DNA of 64,000 nucleotides from Terriglobus saanensis SP1PR4 (GTDB lineage Bacteria > Acidobacteriota > Terriglobia > Terriglobales > Acidobacteriaceae), in assembly GCF_000179915.2 (NCBI RefSeq), contig NC_014963.1, positions 2,170,001 to 2,234,000 of the forward strand, given 5' to 3'. Made by a program: the position numbers and the translations under genes. Positions 18,231-26,208 of the stretch are shown piece by piece (position 1 is the first letter of the stretch; each line of letters begins with the position of its first letter). The notes under the pieces are model-generated. The model was not told the origin of the DNA, ran no database searches, and worked only from the letters and a program-made list of their open reading frames with translations.

Positions 18231-18501
18231 TTCGACGGAAACATCAGTTCGGGAGTTGAAGTTGGAACGCACGAAATTGAGACAGAACGCCATGCTTGCG
18301 AATGCACGCGAAGAACTCCACGACCTTAGCCAGCCTGTGACGGCGGTCTTATGCCTGCTTGAGTTGGCGAAGCTGCAGGGAGACGATAGGTCTATGCGAG
18401 AGGGCATCGACAATGCACTGAAAGAGTGTGCCCGACTGATGAGATCGGTCCAGCGCATGCGCTTCGCCCTGGGAGAACCAGAGGAGGAGGAAATCGTATG
18501 A
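18202..18501 (+). CDS. Stand-alone HisKA-like dimerisation/phosphoacceptor protein
   Basis: A 99-aa, mostly helical protein. Its centre matches a histidine-kinase H-box: H40-D-L-S-Q-P-V-T-A-V, followed by a second helix (DNALKECARLMRSVQRMR). There is no ATP-binding catalytic domain and no room for one. The ATG overlaps the end of the response-regulator gene, and the stop overlaps the next ATG (ATGA), so translation of the three genes is coupled. It could be a phosphorelay intermediate, a scaffold or a substrate for another kinase's catalytic domain. That it is expressed is supported by tight packing only. Confidence 0.7.
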   Translation: MSGGSRSVHNSTETSVRELKLERTKLRQNAMLANAREELHDLSQPVTAVLCLLELAKLQGDDRSMREGIDNALKECARLMRSVQRMRFALGEPEEEEIV

Positions 18502-19769
18502 GTTCAGTTCCTTTCAATTTCCAGGGAAGCATGGCTCCTGTACGCACGGTAATTGTGGTGAGCCCGGACGCTGCCGTTCGTTCGCGTCTGCGTCTGCTCC
18601 TCGCTGGCATGCGTTGGAGTGTGGCCGAGGCTGCAGGTGGGGCAGAGGCGATGGGACATCTTGATGAGCGTCCTCACGAGGCGCTTCTCGTCGATACGTG
18701 GCTCCCGGACCTTGAAGTGTCGGAGTTTTCGAAATGGGTAGGAGTCCACTTTCCTTCGATGGACCTCATTCATATCGATGGCGCACCAAGTTCTACTACA
18801 CCACGGAGTCCGCGGCGGAATGAACTTCTACACGTTCTCCGGCAGATGGAAGAGAGTTCAGTCGGAGACGGGGCGGTGTGGAGATCTGCACCCCTCGTCG
18901 TTCCGCGTCTCGTCCCTTCGATCTTGCCTCCTGCGCCACGGATTGTCGTCAGCGAGCTCCGGGAACTGAATCGAGTCGAGCCGATATCGAAGACGCCCAT
19001 CATGCATCTTCCGGGCATCGTTGGATCGAGCGTAGCCATGCGGGAGCTGGCAAGTATGGTGTCTATGGTCGCGCCGCGTTCGGCAACCGTTCTGATCGAA
19101 GGTGAGACGGGAACAGGAAAAGAGTTGGTTGCACTGGCGGTTCACCGGTTAAGCGATCGTTCGTCCAAGCCTCTGGTGGTGCTCAACTGCGCCGCTATTC
19201 CGGAGTCGTTGCTTGAAGCGGAGCTCTTTGGGCATACGAGGGGCGCATTTACGGGCGCTGTTCAGTCGCGCGTCGGACGCATCGAAGCGGCCAATGGTGG
19301 AACGCTTTTCCTGGACGAAATCGGTGAGATGCCTTTGGCCCTTCAGGCAAAGATGCTGCGTTTTCTGGAGTGCGGTGAACTGCAACGTATTGGCGATAAT
19401 GAGATAAGCCGAGTAGATGTTCGCGTGGTTGCGGCAACGCATCAACCGCTGGAACAGCATGCTGCAGAGGGAAAATTCCGTCTCGACCTCTATCACCGTC
19501 TCGCGGTTTTTCCCGTCGAGGTCCCTCCGCTCCGTGAACGGATGGAAGATCTGCCAATGCTTGTCGAACACATCCTCTCGCAGTTAGGCCTGCGTTCGCA
19601 GGCGAAGCGAATGGGAGAAGGCACGCTGGAGATTCTTTGCGCGCATACCTGGCCCGGCAACGTGCGTGAACTGGGACATGTGCTGGAGCGCGCTTCGATT
19701 CTCTCGGGACAAAGTGCTGTCATTCAGCCCCCAGACATTCGCATCAGGTCTCGCAGTCGCGCTTCCTAA
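18498..19769 (+). CDS. Sigma-54-dependent flagellar activator (FlgR/FleQ-like), no DNA-binding domain
   Basis: A 423-aa protein. The N-terminal receiver-like domain (~15-110) keeps D66 (LLVDTWLPDLE), but the acidic pair is replaced (VVSPDAA) and the usual T/K positions are not apparent. The AAA+ domain (~170-405) has Walker A GETGTGKE (202-209), the sigma-54-contacting GAFTGA (249-254) and Walker B TLFLDEIGE. The chain ends 20 residues after the AAA+ lid, without a Fis-type HTH. It should open sigma-54 promoters from solution, and candidate sites precede four flagellar blocks. ATG has GGAGG upstream; a terminator follows. Confidence 0.9.
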   Translation: MSSVPFNFQGSMAPVRTVIVVSPDAAVRSRLRLLLAGMRWSVAEAAGGAEAMGHLDERPHEALLVDTWLPDLEVSEFSKWVGVHFPSMDLIHIDGAPSSTTPRSPRRNELLHVLRQMEESSVGDGAVWRSAPLVVPRLVPSILPPAPRIVVSELRELNRVEPISKTPIMHLPGIVGSSVAMRELASMVSMVAPRSATVLIEGETGTGKELVALAVHRLSDRSSKPLVVLNCAAIPESLLEAELFGHTRGAFTGAVQSRVGRIEAANGGTLFLDEIGEMPLALQAKMLRFLECGELQRIGDNEISRVDVRVVAATHQPLEQHAAEGKFRLDLYHRLAVFPVEVPPLRERMEDLPMLVEHILSQLGLRSQAKRMGEGTLEILCAHTWPGNVRELGHVLERASILSGQSAVIQPPDIRIRSRSRAS

Positions 19770-19787
19770 GAATTTCTTCATCTAACC

Positions 19788-19822
19788 AATAAGGCCGCTC
19801 TCAGAGAGCGGCCTTATTTTTT
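19788..19822 (+). terminator. Terminator after the sigma-54 activator
   Basis: A 14-bp perfect stem AATAAGGCCGCTCT / AGAGCGGCCTTATT with a 3-nt loop followed by TTTT. It isolates the regulatory genes from the flgB operon. The sigma-54-type promoter begins at the very end of its T-run. Confidence 0.9.
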
Positions 19823-19837
19823 GGCCTTGAGAGTGCA
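19821..19837 (+). promoter_or_regulatory. Sigma-54-type promoter of the flgB operon
   Basis: TTGGCCTTGAGAGTGCA: GG at 19823-19824 and GC at 19835-19836 with exactly 10 nt between, within TTGGC and TGCA as in the -24/-12 consensus. Predicted start of transcription is near 19848, giving a leader of about 38 nt that includes the flgB AGGAGA ribosome site. Confidence 0.72.
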
Positions 19838-19885
19838 ACGTCCCTATCGACACTTCCAGAAGAAGCTTCAACTCAGGAGAAGGCG

Positions 19886-20248
19886 ATGCAAATTGAGACA
19901 CCGATGGCCGCTGCGCTCTCTCATTATCTCGATCTGTCCACACAGCAGATGAAGATGACCGCTGGAAACATGGCGAATGTGGACACGCCGGAGTACAAGA
20001 CGCAGGGATTCGATTTCGAGCGCGAGTTTGCGAACGCGCTTCATAAGCCAGTGGGCCAGGCGGATTCGGCTCAGATCCAGAGCGCGGAAGTCGAGGGGTT
20101 GGTCTCCCGTCCCGACGGCAATAACGTCTCTATGGACAGGGAAGCAATGCAGCTGGCAAAGACGCAGCTCCAGTTCAAGACCGGTGTGGAGTTGCTCAAG
20201 CGGGAGTACTCCCGTGTCATGGATGCAATCCGGTCGGAGAGTAAATAG
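19886..20248 (+). CDS. flgB: Flagellar proximal rod protein FlgB
   Basis: Rod component of the hook-basal body, 120 aa. The N-terminal rod motif appears as LDLSTQQMKMTAGNMANVDTPEYK, and the C-terminal helix has QFKTGVELLKREYSRVMDAI. Exported by the flagellar type III system without a cleaved signal. First gene of the first structural block, with AGGAGAAGG before its ATG. flgC follows after 2 nt. Confidence 0.95.
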   Translation: MQIETPMAAALSHYLDLSTQQMKMTAGNMANVDTPEYKTQGFDFEREFANALHKPVGQADSAQIQSAEVEGLVSRPDGNNVSMDREAMQLAKTQLQFKTGVELLKREYSRVMDAIRSESK

Positions 20249-20250
20249 AG

Positions 20251-20709
20251 ATGAACCTCTTCGGAATGATGGATATCAGTGCATCAGCTTTGCACGCGCA
20301 ACGGGTACGCGCGGAGGTTGTTGCGACGAACATGGCCAATGCCGAGACTACGAGGACGGCGGATGGCGGAGCGTACAGCCGGAAGCATGTCCTTCTCGCG
20401 TCGGCGGAGAGCGGCAACACTTTTTCAAGTTCCTTCCGCCACGCGGGAAGTCTGCTGTCGACGCCATCGCAGACGGTCGAAGGTGGGGTGGATGTGACCT
20501 CCGTCGAAGGTGACGGCGCGCCACCGATCCGCCGATACGATCCCTCGCATCCGGATGCGGACAAGGACGGTTTTGTGGAGTATCCCGACATCAACCCACT
20601 GACGGAGATGGTGGATCTGATGGGGGCGACGCGCTCCTATGGTTTGAACGCGACGGCCCTGCAGGCAGAAAAAGGGATGGTCGTCGCATCACTCGATATT
20701 TTGAAGTGA
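20251..20709 (+). CDS. flgC: Flagellar proximal rod protein FlgC
   Basis: Rod component, 152 aa, somewhat longer than enteric FlgC (134 aa). It has the N-terminal MMDISASALHAQRVRAEVVATNMANAET-like rod motif and the C-terminal YGLNATALQAEKGMVVASLDILK helix. The extra length lies in the middle, where a Ser/Gly-rich stretch precedes YPDINPLTEMVDLM. It assembles with FlgB, FlgF and FliE at the MS ring. Coupled to flgB and fliE. Confidence 0.95.
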   Translation: MNLFGMMDISASALHAQRVRAEVVATNMANAETTRTADGGAYSRKHVLLASAESGNTFSSSFRHAGSLLSTPSQTVEGGVDVTSVEGDGAPPIRRYDPSHPDADKDGFVEYPDINPLTEMVDLMGATRSYGLNATALQAEKGMVVASLDILK

Positions 20710-20719
20710 GGTCGCGCAG

Positions 20720-21037
20720 ATGACAGGTATTCAAGCGATCGTGAGTCAGATCGCGACGCAGGCTGTAGAGCAGCAGCAGCTCGCCGCTTCGGCTACCGGC
20801 GCAGGGCCGGCAGATAGCGGTGGCTTTTCGGAGATATTTCGTTCCGCCATGCGACAGACGGAGGAGTTGGATGCCAAGGCCGCGAAGTCTGTCACCGGGT
20901 TGCTAAGCGGCGATGGTGTAGAGGTGCATGAAGCGATGATCGCGACGCAGAAGGCGGAGATGGCGTTTGAGCTGGCTCTGCAGGTCCGTAATAAAGCGAT
21001 CTCCGCTTATCAACAGATGATGCAGATGCAGTTCTAA
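20720..21037 (+). CDS. fliE: Flagellar MS-ring/rod junction protein FliE
   Basis: A 105-aa adaptor between MS ring and rod. The C-terminal segment is diagnostic: GDGVEVHEAMIATQKAEMAF followed by ALQVRNKAISAYQQMMQMQF. Usual family length. GAGG lies 7 nt before the ATG, and the gene sits between flgC and fliF in the conventional order. Confidence 0.95.
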   Translation: MTGIQAIVSQIATQAVEQQQLAASATGAGPADSGGFSEIFRSAMRQTEELDAKAAKSVTGLLSGDGVEVHEAMIATQKAEMAFELALQVRNKAISAYQQMMQMQF

Positions 21038-21052
21038 GGTGCTTTCGACCTC

Positions 21053-22732
21053 ATGGCAAATGAACTACAAAAGACAAGTTTAAGTCCCCAGAATGTCAAA
21101 GCGAAGGTGTTGGCTCTGACGGGAGAATTGCGCAGCCGCGTGGCCGCCATGCCGCAGCGTCAGCGAATGACGTTGCTTGCCAGTGCCTTCGCTCTTGCCG
21201 CATTCTGTGTGGCCCTGGTGTGGTGGACAGGGCGTACTGATTGGCGTCCGCTCTTTAAGGGGCTTGAAGGACGAGATCTCCAGCAGGTCGAGCAACAGCT
21301 TGGCTCGGCGGGGATTGCATATCAGCCGACACCGGATGGTTCAGGCATCGAAGTGGCCGCCGAACAGATGGACAAAGCGCGCATGGTGGTGGCGGCGAAG
21401 GGTATGCCCGGTTCGGGGCGCATGGGCTTTGAACTCTTCGATAAGCCCAACTGGGTCGGCTCCGAGTTTGATGAGAAGGTGAACTATCAACGCGCCCTTG
21501 AAGGCGAGTTGGAGCACACGATTGAGACCCTCGGTGCAGTGCGTTCAGCGCGTGTCCATCTCACGCTCTCGCGGCAGTCTCTTTTTGCCGCAGAAGAGCA
21601 TCCCGCCACGGCCAGCGTTGTACTCAAAATGCGGAACGCTTCTCTGGCGCGAGATCAAGCGGCATCGATTCGTGCTCTCGTCGCGGGAGCGGTTGAGAAT
21701 CTTCATCCAGAGCAAGTGGCGCTTGTGGATGCGGATGGACATTTCGACCTGAACGGCCCTACGCAAAGGGGCGAGGTCCAGGAGCAGGAGCAGGCACTGG
21801 AGCGAAAGCTGGTGGCTATGCTGGAACCGCTTGCCGGTACAGGGAATGTTCGCGCGACGGTAAATCTAAGCTTCGACTCAGAGGCAGAGGAGCGGACCGA
21901 CGAGGTATACGATCCGCAGCAATCCGCTCCTGTCAGCATGCAGAGAAGCGAACAGAGTTCGACGCAGGCAAATCGCCAGGGCGCAGTCGCTGGCGCGGCT
22001 GCCAATATGCCGGGCCCCGCACCTGCTGTTCCGCCACTTCTGGCGACGCCTGAGAAGAAGGACGCGAACGGACTTCCGGTTTATCCGCAGGCTGGAGGGC
22101 CGTCGCAGGCTGTGCGAGAAGAGAGCAGCAGCTATGCAGTCACGCGACACCTTGTGCATACGCAGCGTGGTCCGGGGCGCGTGCAGCGGATTGTGGCTGC
22201 AGTCGTAGTCAACGATCGCGCGGTGACTGAAAAGGCTGGAAAGGACGGCGCGACTCTCTGGAAACAACGAACGCCGGAGGAGATGCGGCGACTTGAACAG
22301 CTTGCTCAGGCTGCTGTGGGCTTCGATCCCAAGCGAGCCGACCAGGTAGTGATTGAGAATATCGCGTTCTCCGAAAATGCCGCAGACGCCAGGCCAAACT
22401 GGTTTGAACGTCAGGCGGAACATGGCAGTAACTTCCTCCGCATGCAGCCAGTCTTGATTCGCACCTTAGGTGTGGTTGTTTGCGGCGCTCTTGTCTGCTT
22501 CTTCGTTCTTCGTCCGCTCGGCGAACAGGTGAGCAAAGCACTGCAGCCGGCGCTCCCGGCGCCAAGAACTGCAATCGACCTCAACATCCCTGTTCCTCCA
22601 GAGGGGGGACAGATTTCTCCCTCGCAGGTGCAAAGTACCTTCGAGGCTGTCAAGAATCAGATTCGAAGCGACCCGCAACAGAGCGCGCGTCTTTTGGAAT
22701 CATGGATTGGATCTGGGAGGGGTGACTCATGA
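21053..22732 (+). CDS. fliF: Flagellar MS-ring protein FliF
   Basis: Inner-membrane ring protein of 559 aa, with transmembrane segments at ~44-62 (LLASAFALAAFCVALVWW) and ~470-490 (VLIRTLGVVVCGALVCFFVL). The periplasmic ring-building motifs lie between them (PTPDGSGIEVAAEQMDKARM, GELEHTIETLGAVRSARVHL). The C-terminal cytoplasmic tail, which binds FliG, is short but present. fliG begins inside its stop codon (ATGA). Confidence 0.96.
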   Translation: MANELQKTSLSPQNVKAKVLALTGELRSRVAAMPQRQRMTLLASAFALAAFCVALVWWTGRTDWRPLFKGLEGRDLQQVEQQLGSAGIAYQPTPDGSGIEVAAEQMDKARMVVAAKGMPGSGRMGFELFDKPNWVGSEFDEKVNYQRALEGELEHTIETLGAVRSARVHLTLSRQSLFAAEEHPATASVVLKMRNASLARDQAASIRALVAGAVENLHPEQVALVDADGHFDLNGPTQRGEVQEQEQALERKLVAMLEPLAGTGNVRATVNLSFDSEAEERTDEVYDPQQSAPVSMQRSEQSSTQANRQGAVAGAAANMPGPAPAVPPLLATPEKKDANGLPVYPQAGGPSQAVREESSSYAVTRHLVHTQRGPGRVQRIVAAVVVNDRAVTEKAGKDGATLWKQRTPEEMRRLEQLAQAAVGFDPKRADQVVIENIAFSENAADARPNWFERQAEHGSNFLRMQPVLIRTLGVVVCGALVCFFVLRPLGEQVSKALQPALPAPRTAIDLNIPVPPEGGQISPSQVQSTFEAVKNQIRSDPQQSARLLESWIGSGRGDS

Positions 22733-23754
22733 ACGCGATGACGTATGGCAGCGAAGTTCCGGGTCTCCGCAAGGCGGCCGTTCTCATGATGAGCGTGGGA
22801 GACGAGCTCTCGACCTCACTCTTTCAGGGTCTGAGCGAAGACCACATTCAACGAGTGGTCGACGAAATCTCGCGCGTAGGCGAAGTGACCCTGACCGAGC
22901 AGGCCGAGGTGCTGACCGAATTTCATGACCTGCTGGAGACGCAGCAGGTCCTGCTTAGGGGTGGTCCGGACCAGGCGGAGAGGCTTCTTACGGACGCCTT
23001 CGGTAAAGAGCGAGCTGAAGATCTCATGGCGCAGATTTATCGTCTCCGGGAAAACTCCCATGGAGATCTCGCGGCGCTTCAGCAAATGGATCCCACGCAG
23101 CTGAGTAAATTTCTCGAAGGCGAACATCCGCAGACGATCGCTCTTGTGCTGGCGCACCTGCATCCAAAGCAGGGATCTGCGGTACTGATGCAGCTGCGCG
23201 AAGATTTGCGCGTCGAAGCCGTTCGCCGCCTGGCGGAGATGCGCCAGTTCTCTCCGGAGATGGCACAGAAGGTGGCACTCATTCTCTATCGTCGGATTGA
23301 AGCGCTAGGAGCCAATGGTCGCCGTTCCTATGCAGGATTCAAAGCCGTCGCCGACCTTCTTAATCGTCTGGATCAGAGCGCGAGTAGAAACATTCTCGAC
23401 GAGATTGAACAGAAAGAACCCAAACTCGCCCTTGGAATTCGCAACCTGATGTTCACCTTCGATGACCTGATCACCGTCCCTTCAACCAGCATTCGTGAGT
23501 TGGTCAACGCGGTCGATAAAAAGGTTCTAGCGATCTCTCTTAAGACGGCGGATGAAAACCTGCGAACGCATGTCTTCCAGTGCATGAGTTCACGTGCTGT
23601 AGACATGCTGAAAGACGATATAGAAGCGCTTGGTCCTATACGTGGACGGGATATCTCACAGGCTCAGCAGGAGATGCTCGCGCTGGCGCGGCGACTCGAT
23701 GCTGAAGGCAAGATCATTCTAAAGATGGAGGCAGACAGTGACATCACACTCTGA
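22729..23754 (+). CDS. fliG: Flagellar motor switch protein FliG
   Basis: Rotor protein of 341 aa that couples MS ring to C ring and contacts the stator. The N-terminal domain starts RKAAVLMMSVGDELS, the middle domain has the EHPQTIALVLAHL signature, and the C-terminal torque domain has MFTFDDLITV and LGPIRGRDISQAQQEML. Length is normal. The next gene starts within its 3' end. Confidence 0.96.
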   Translation: MNAMTYGSEVPGLRKAAVLMMSVGDELSTSLFQGLSEDHIQRVVDEISRVGEVTLTEQAEVLTEFHDLLETQQVLLRGGPDQAERLLTDAFGKERAEDLMAQIYRLRENSHGDLAALQQMDPTQLSKFLEGEHPQTIALVLAHLHPKQGSAVLMQLREDLRVEAVRRLAEMRQFSPEMAQKVALILYRRIEALGANGRRSYAGFKAVADLLNRLDQSASRNILDEIEQKEPKLALGIRNLMFTFDDLITVPSTSIRELVNAVDKKVLAISLKTADENLRTHVFQCMSSRAVDMLKDDIEALGPIRGRDISQAQQEMLALARRLDAEGKIILKMEADSDITL

Positions 23755-24397
23755 ACAAACATGGGTAAATGAAGCGCCTTTTTTACCCGAAGGTGTTTCT
23801 CCACTGGTCTTTCGTTGCTTGGATCCGGAAGGAGAAGATCGATATGCCATAGCCCAAGCCCCCGAGCCGGTTGAGGAAACTGTCGTGGAGGTACTCTCCC
23901 CGCCGCGGCAGCCGGAGGCCATAGAGATCGCAAGCACTGAGATGCTGGAAGCGGCTTTCGAACTCAAGTTGAATGAAGAACGAGCCTCCCTCTCTCGAAC
24001 TCTGGAAAACTTTACCGAAGAGCGGCGCAAGTACTTTGAAGGCGTAGAGGGCGAGGTGGTCCGTCTCTCTCTAGCGATCGCGGAACGTGTTCTGCATCGC
24101 GAGGTGGAGATGGATCCACTTCTGCTTGCCGGCGCGGCCAGGGTCGCTCTCGACAATGTAGCGGATCGCAGTGGCGTGATTCTGCGTGTTTCTTCTTCGG
24201 AGGTAGACGCCTGGACACAGCGTATGGGCCAAAGTCCGGATCCGCCGGAGTTGGTCGGAGACCACAGTCTCACCAAAGGTGAGTGTGTCCTTGAAACCCG
24301 CATGGGGACCATCGATCTAGGAATCCGCGCTCAGTTGAAAGAGATAGAGCGTGGATTCTTCGATCTCATGCTGCGACGTCCAGCCTTCGGAGTGTAA
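23738..24397 (+). CDS. fliH: Flagellar export ATPase regulator FliH
   Basis: Cytoplasmic stator of the FliI ATPase, 219 aa. A central coiled-coil region (ELKLNEERASLSRTLENF) leads to the C-terminal FliH/HrpE-like domain (LSLAIAERVLHREVEMDPLL, SLTKGECVLETRMGTIDLGI). The GTG start has GGAGG 6 nt upstream and overlaps fliG by 17 nt. Position before fliI is conventional. Primary sequence is poorly conserved, so the name rests partly on context. Confidence 0.88.
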   Translation: MTSHSEQTWVNEAPFLPEGVSPLVFRCLDPEGEDRYAIAQAPEPVEETVVEVLSPPRQPEAIEIASTEMLEAAFELKLNEERASLSRTLENFTEERRKYFEGVEGEVVRLSLAIAERVLHREVEMDPLLLAGAARVALDNVADRSGVILRVSSSEVDAWTQRMGQSPDPPELVGDHSLTKGECVLETRMGTIDLGIRAQLKEIERGFFDLMLRRPAFGV

Positions 24398-24405
24398 AGA
24401 CGACC

Positions 24406-25710
24406 GTGCCGCTCGCCTCCTACTTCAACCGTCTGCAGCAACTACCGTCCGCACGGTGGTATGGCAGGGTGGTGGAGGCAACTGCACAGACCATCTCTTC
24501 CGATGGTCCGTCCTGTTCTGTAGGAGAGGCGTGCGAGATTGTCGATAGTAAAGGTGGGTACCACGCCGCCGAGGTGATCGGATTTCGTGGATCGCACCTC
24601 ATCTCCATGCCGCTGTCGAGCTCCAGAGGCATTCGCTTTGGAGATCGTGTGATGACGACTGGAGAAGTTCCTTCTCTCGGCGTTGGCGAAGATTGTCTCG
24701 GACGCGTATTGGATGCCAGGGGCCGGCCTATCGATGAACGGCAAGCACCACGCGTCGAAACGTTTCGTCCGCTGGATGGCGATCTTCCTATGGCGATGCA
24801 CCGGGTCCCGATTCAAACGCCTTTAGCCACCGGCGTCCGTGTGCTGGACGCCATGATGACGGTCGGGCGAGGCCAACGCGTCGGCATCTTCGGCGGATCG
24901 GGTGTGGGTAAGAGCACCCTGATCGGCATGATGACGCGGAATACTTCGGCGGACCTTACCATTGTGGGCTTGGTGGGCGAACGCGGCCGCGAGGTGCGCG
25001 AGTTTCTTGAAGACTCTCTCGGTGAGAAAGGGCGGCGGCGTTCGGTGACGGTGGTTTCTACCTCGGACGAGTCGCCGCTGATGCGTATGAGGGCTGCGCT
25101 CGCAGCAACGACGTTAGCTGAGTCTTATGCTGCCAAGGGAAAGCACGTTCTCCTCGTTTTGGATTCGCTCACACGCTATGCCATGGCAGCGCGCGAGGTC
25201 GGTCTGGCAGCGGGAGAACCGGCAGCGACCAAAGGGTACACTCCCTCTGTCTTTGCAAAGATGGCCCGTCTAGTCGAACGCGCTGGGAACTTCGGAACCG
25301 GAAGTATGACAGCGTTCTATACCGTTTTGATGGAGGGAGACGATCAGCAGGACCCTCTCGTGGACGCCGCTCGCTCGCTCCTCGACGGACATATCGTGCT
25401 CTCGCGCGAGATGGCGTCCGCCGGGATCTATCCTCCAGTGCATGTGCTCGACTCGCTCAGCCGCCTGATGCCGGCCGTGATCTCCGCCGAGCATCGCCAG
25501 GATGCCGCGAAGATCCGCCGCACCATGGCGACGTATGCACGCTCCGAAGACATGGTACGGCTGGGAATGTACAAGAGCGGGATGGATGCAGAGCTTGATC
25601 ACGCCATTCGCATGCATCCGCGCATTCAGACTTTCTTTCAGCAGACGTCCGAAGAACGTGCGGACTACGCTTCTACTCTCGCTGCATTGCATGGTTTGGA
25701 AATGGCTTGA
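24406..25710 (+). CDS. fliI: Flagellum-specific ATPase FliI
   Basis: Export ATPase of 434 aa, related to F1 beta. P-loop GGSGVGKST is near residues 163-171, followed by GLVGERGREVREF, the Walker B-like VLLVLDSLTRYA, and PPVHVLDSLSRLMP. GTG start after only 8 nt; no better start is visible. Family length is about 440. The next gene's TTG overlaps its stop. Confidence 0.95.
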   Translation: MPLASYFNRLQQLPSARWYGRVVEATAQTISSDGPSCSVGEACEIVDSKGGYHAAEVIGFRGSHLISMPLSSSRGIRFGDRVMTTGEVPSLGVGEDCLGRVLDARGRPIDERQAPRVETFRPLDGDLPMAMHRVPIQTPLATGVRVLDAMMTVGRGQRVGIFGGSGVGKSTLIGMMTRNTSADLTIVGLVGERGREVREFLEDSLGEKGRRRSVTVVSTSDESPLMRMRAALAATTLAESYAAKGKHVLLVLDSLTRYAMAAREVGLAAGEPAATKGYTPSVFAKMARLVERAGNFGTGSMTAFYTVLMEGDDQQDPLVDAARSLLDGHIVLSREMASAGIYPPVHVLDSLSRLMPAVISAEHRQDAAKIRRTMATYARSEDMVRLGMYKSGMDAELDHAIRMHPRIQTFFQQTSEERADYASTLAALHGLEMA

Positions 25711-26150
25711 GCTCGCAACGTATTGCTTCTCTTCGACGTGTGCTCGCTCTCTGCCTCACCCAGGAGCGTGGAGCAAAGCTTGCCATGGCGCAATCGGTCC
25801 AGAGAGTCACCCTCATGGCGAAGCGTCTCGAGTCCCTGGAATTACGCCAGGCATCCGGACCTGTATCTGCTAGAAGAGAGAATAGCCTCGTCGGTGCGGA
25901 AGATCTTCTTTCGTCGGAGGCCCTGACCCTGATGCGCGAAAGAATCCTTCATGCGCTCCGTGCGGCACGTCTGGAACGAAACCAACACGAGCGAGAGTGG
26001 ATGGAGAGACACAAGACCATGGAGCAGGTACGCGGCGTGTTGAATCGCCTCGAGATGGAAATAGACCGCATCATGCAGCGCCATGAGCAGCAGGAAATTG
26101 ATGATCTTTACGCGGCCCGTCAGCTTTCACGCAGGAAAGATCAACCTTAG
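25707..26150 (+). CDS. fliJ: Flagellar export chaperone FliJ (putative)
   Basis: A 147-aa, highly charged, all-helical protein with the length, coiled-coil character and position (immediately after fliI) of FliJ, the central stalk of the export ATPase. Tail segments such as ERHKTMEQVRGVLNRLEMEIDRI and RHEQQEIDDLYAAR fit. TTG start overlapping the fliI stop (TTGA), which implies translational coupling. Sequence conservation in this family is low, so identification relies on context. Confidence 0.8.
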   Translation: MSSQRIASLRRVLALCLTQERGAKLAMAQSVQRVTLMAKRLESLELRQASGPVSARRENSLVGAEDLLSSEALTLMRERILHALRAARLERNQHEREWMERHKTMEQVRGVLNRLEMEIDRIMQRHEQQEIDDLYAARQLSRRKDQP

Positions 26151-26166
26151 AATTCTCTAGTCTGAT

Positions 26167-26183
26167 TTGGCTGTTTGCTTGCA
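26167..26183 (+). promoter_or_regulatory. Sigma-54-type promoter of the fliK-flgD-flgE block
   Basis: TTGGCTGTTTGCTTGCA, the best match in the window: TTGGC and TTGCA with GG (26169-26170) and GC (26181-26182) ten bases apart. Predicted transcription start is near 26194, just before GAGG at 26195-26198. Confidence 0.78.
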
Positions 26184-26208
26184 CCTGCAAGCACGAGGCA
26201 TGCGCGTG

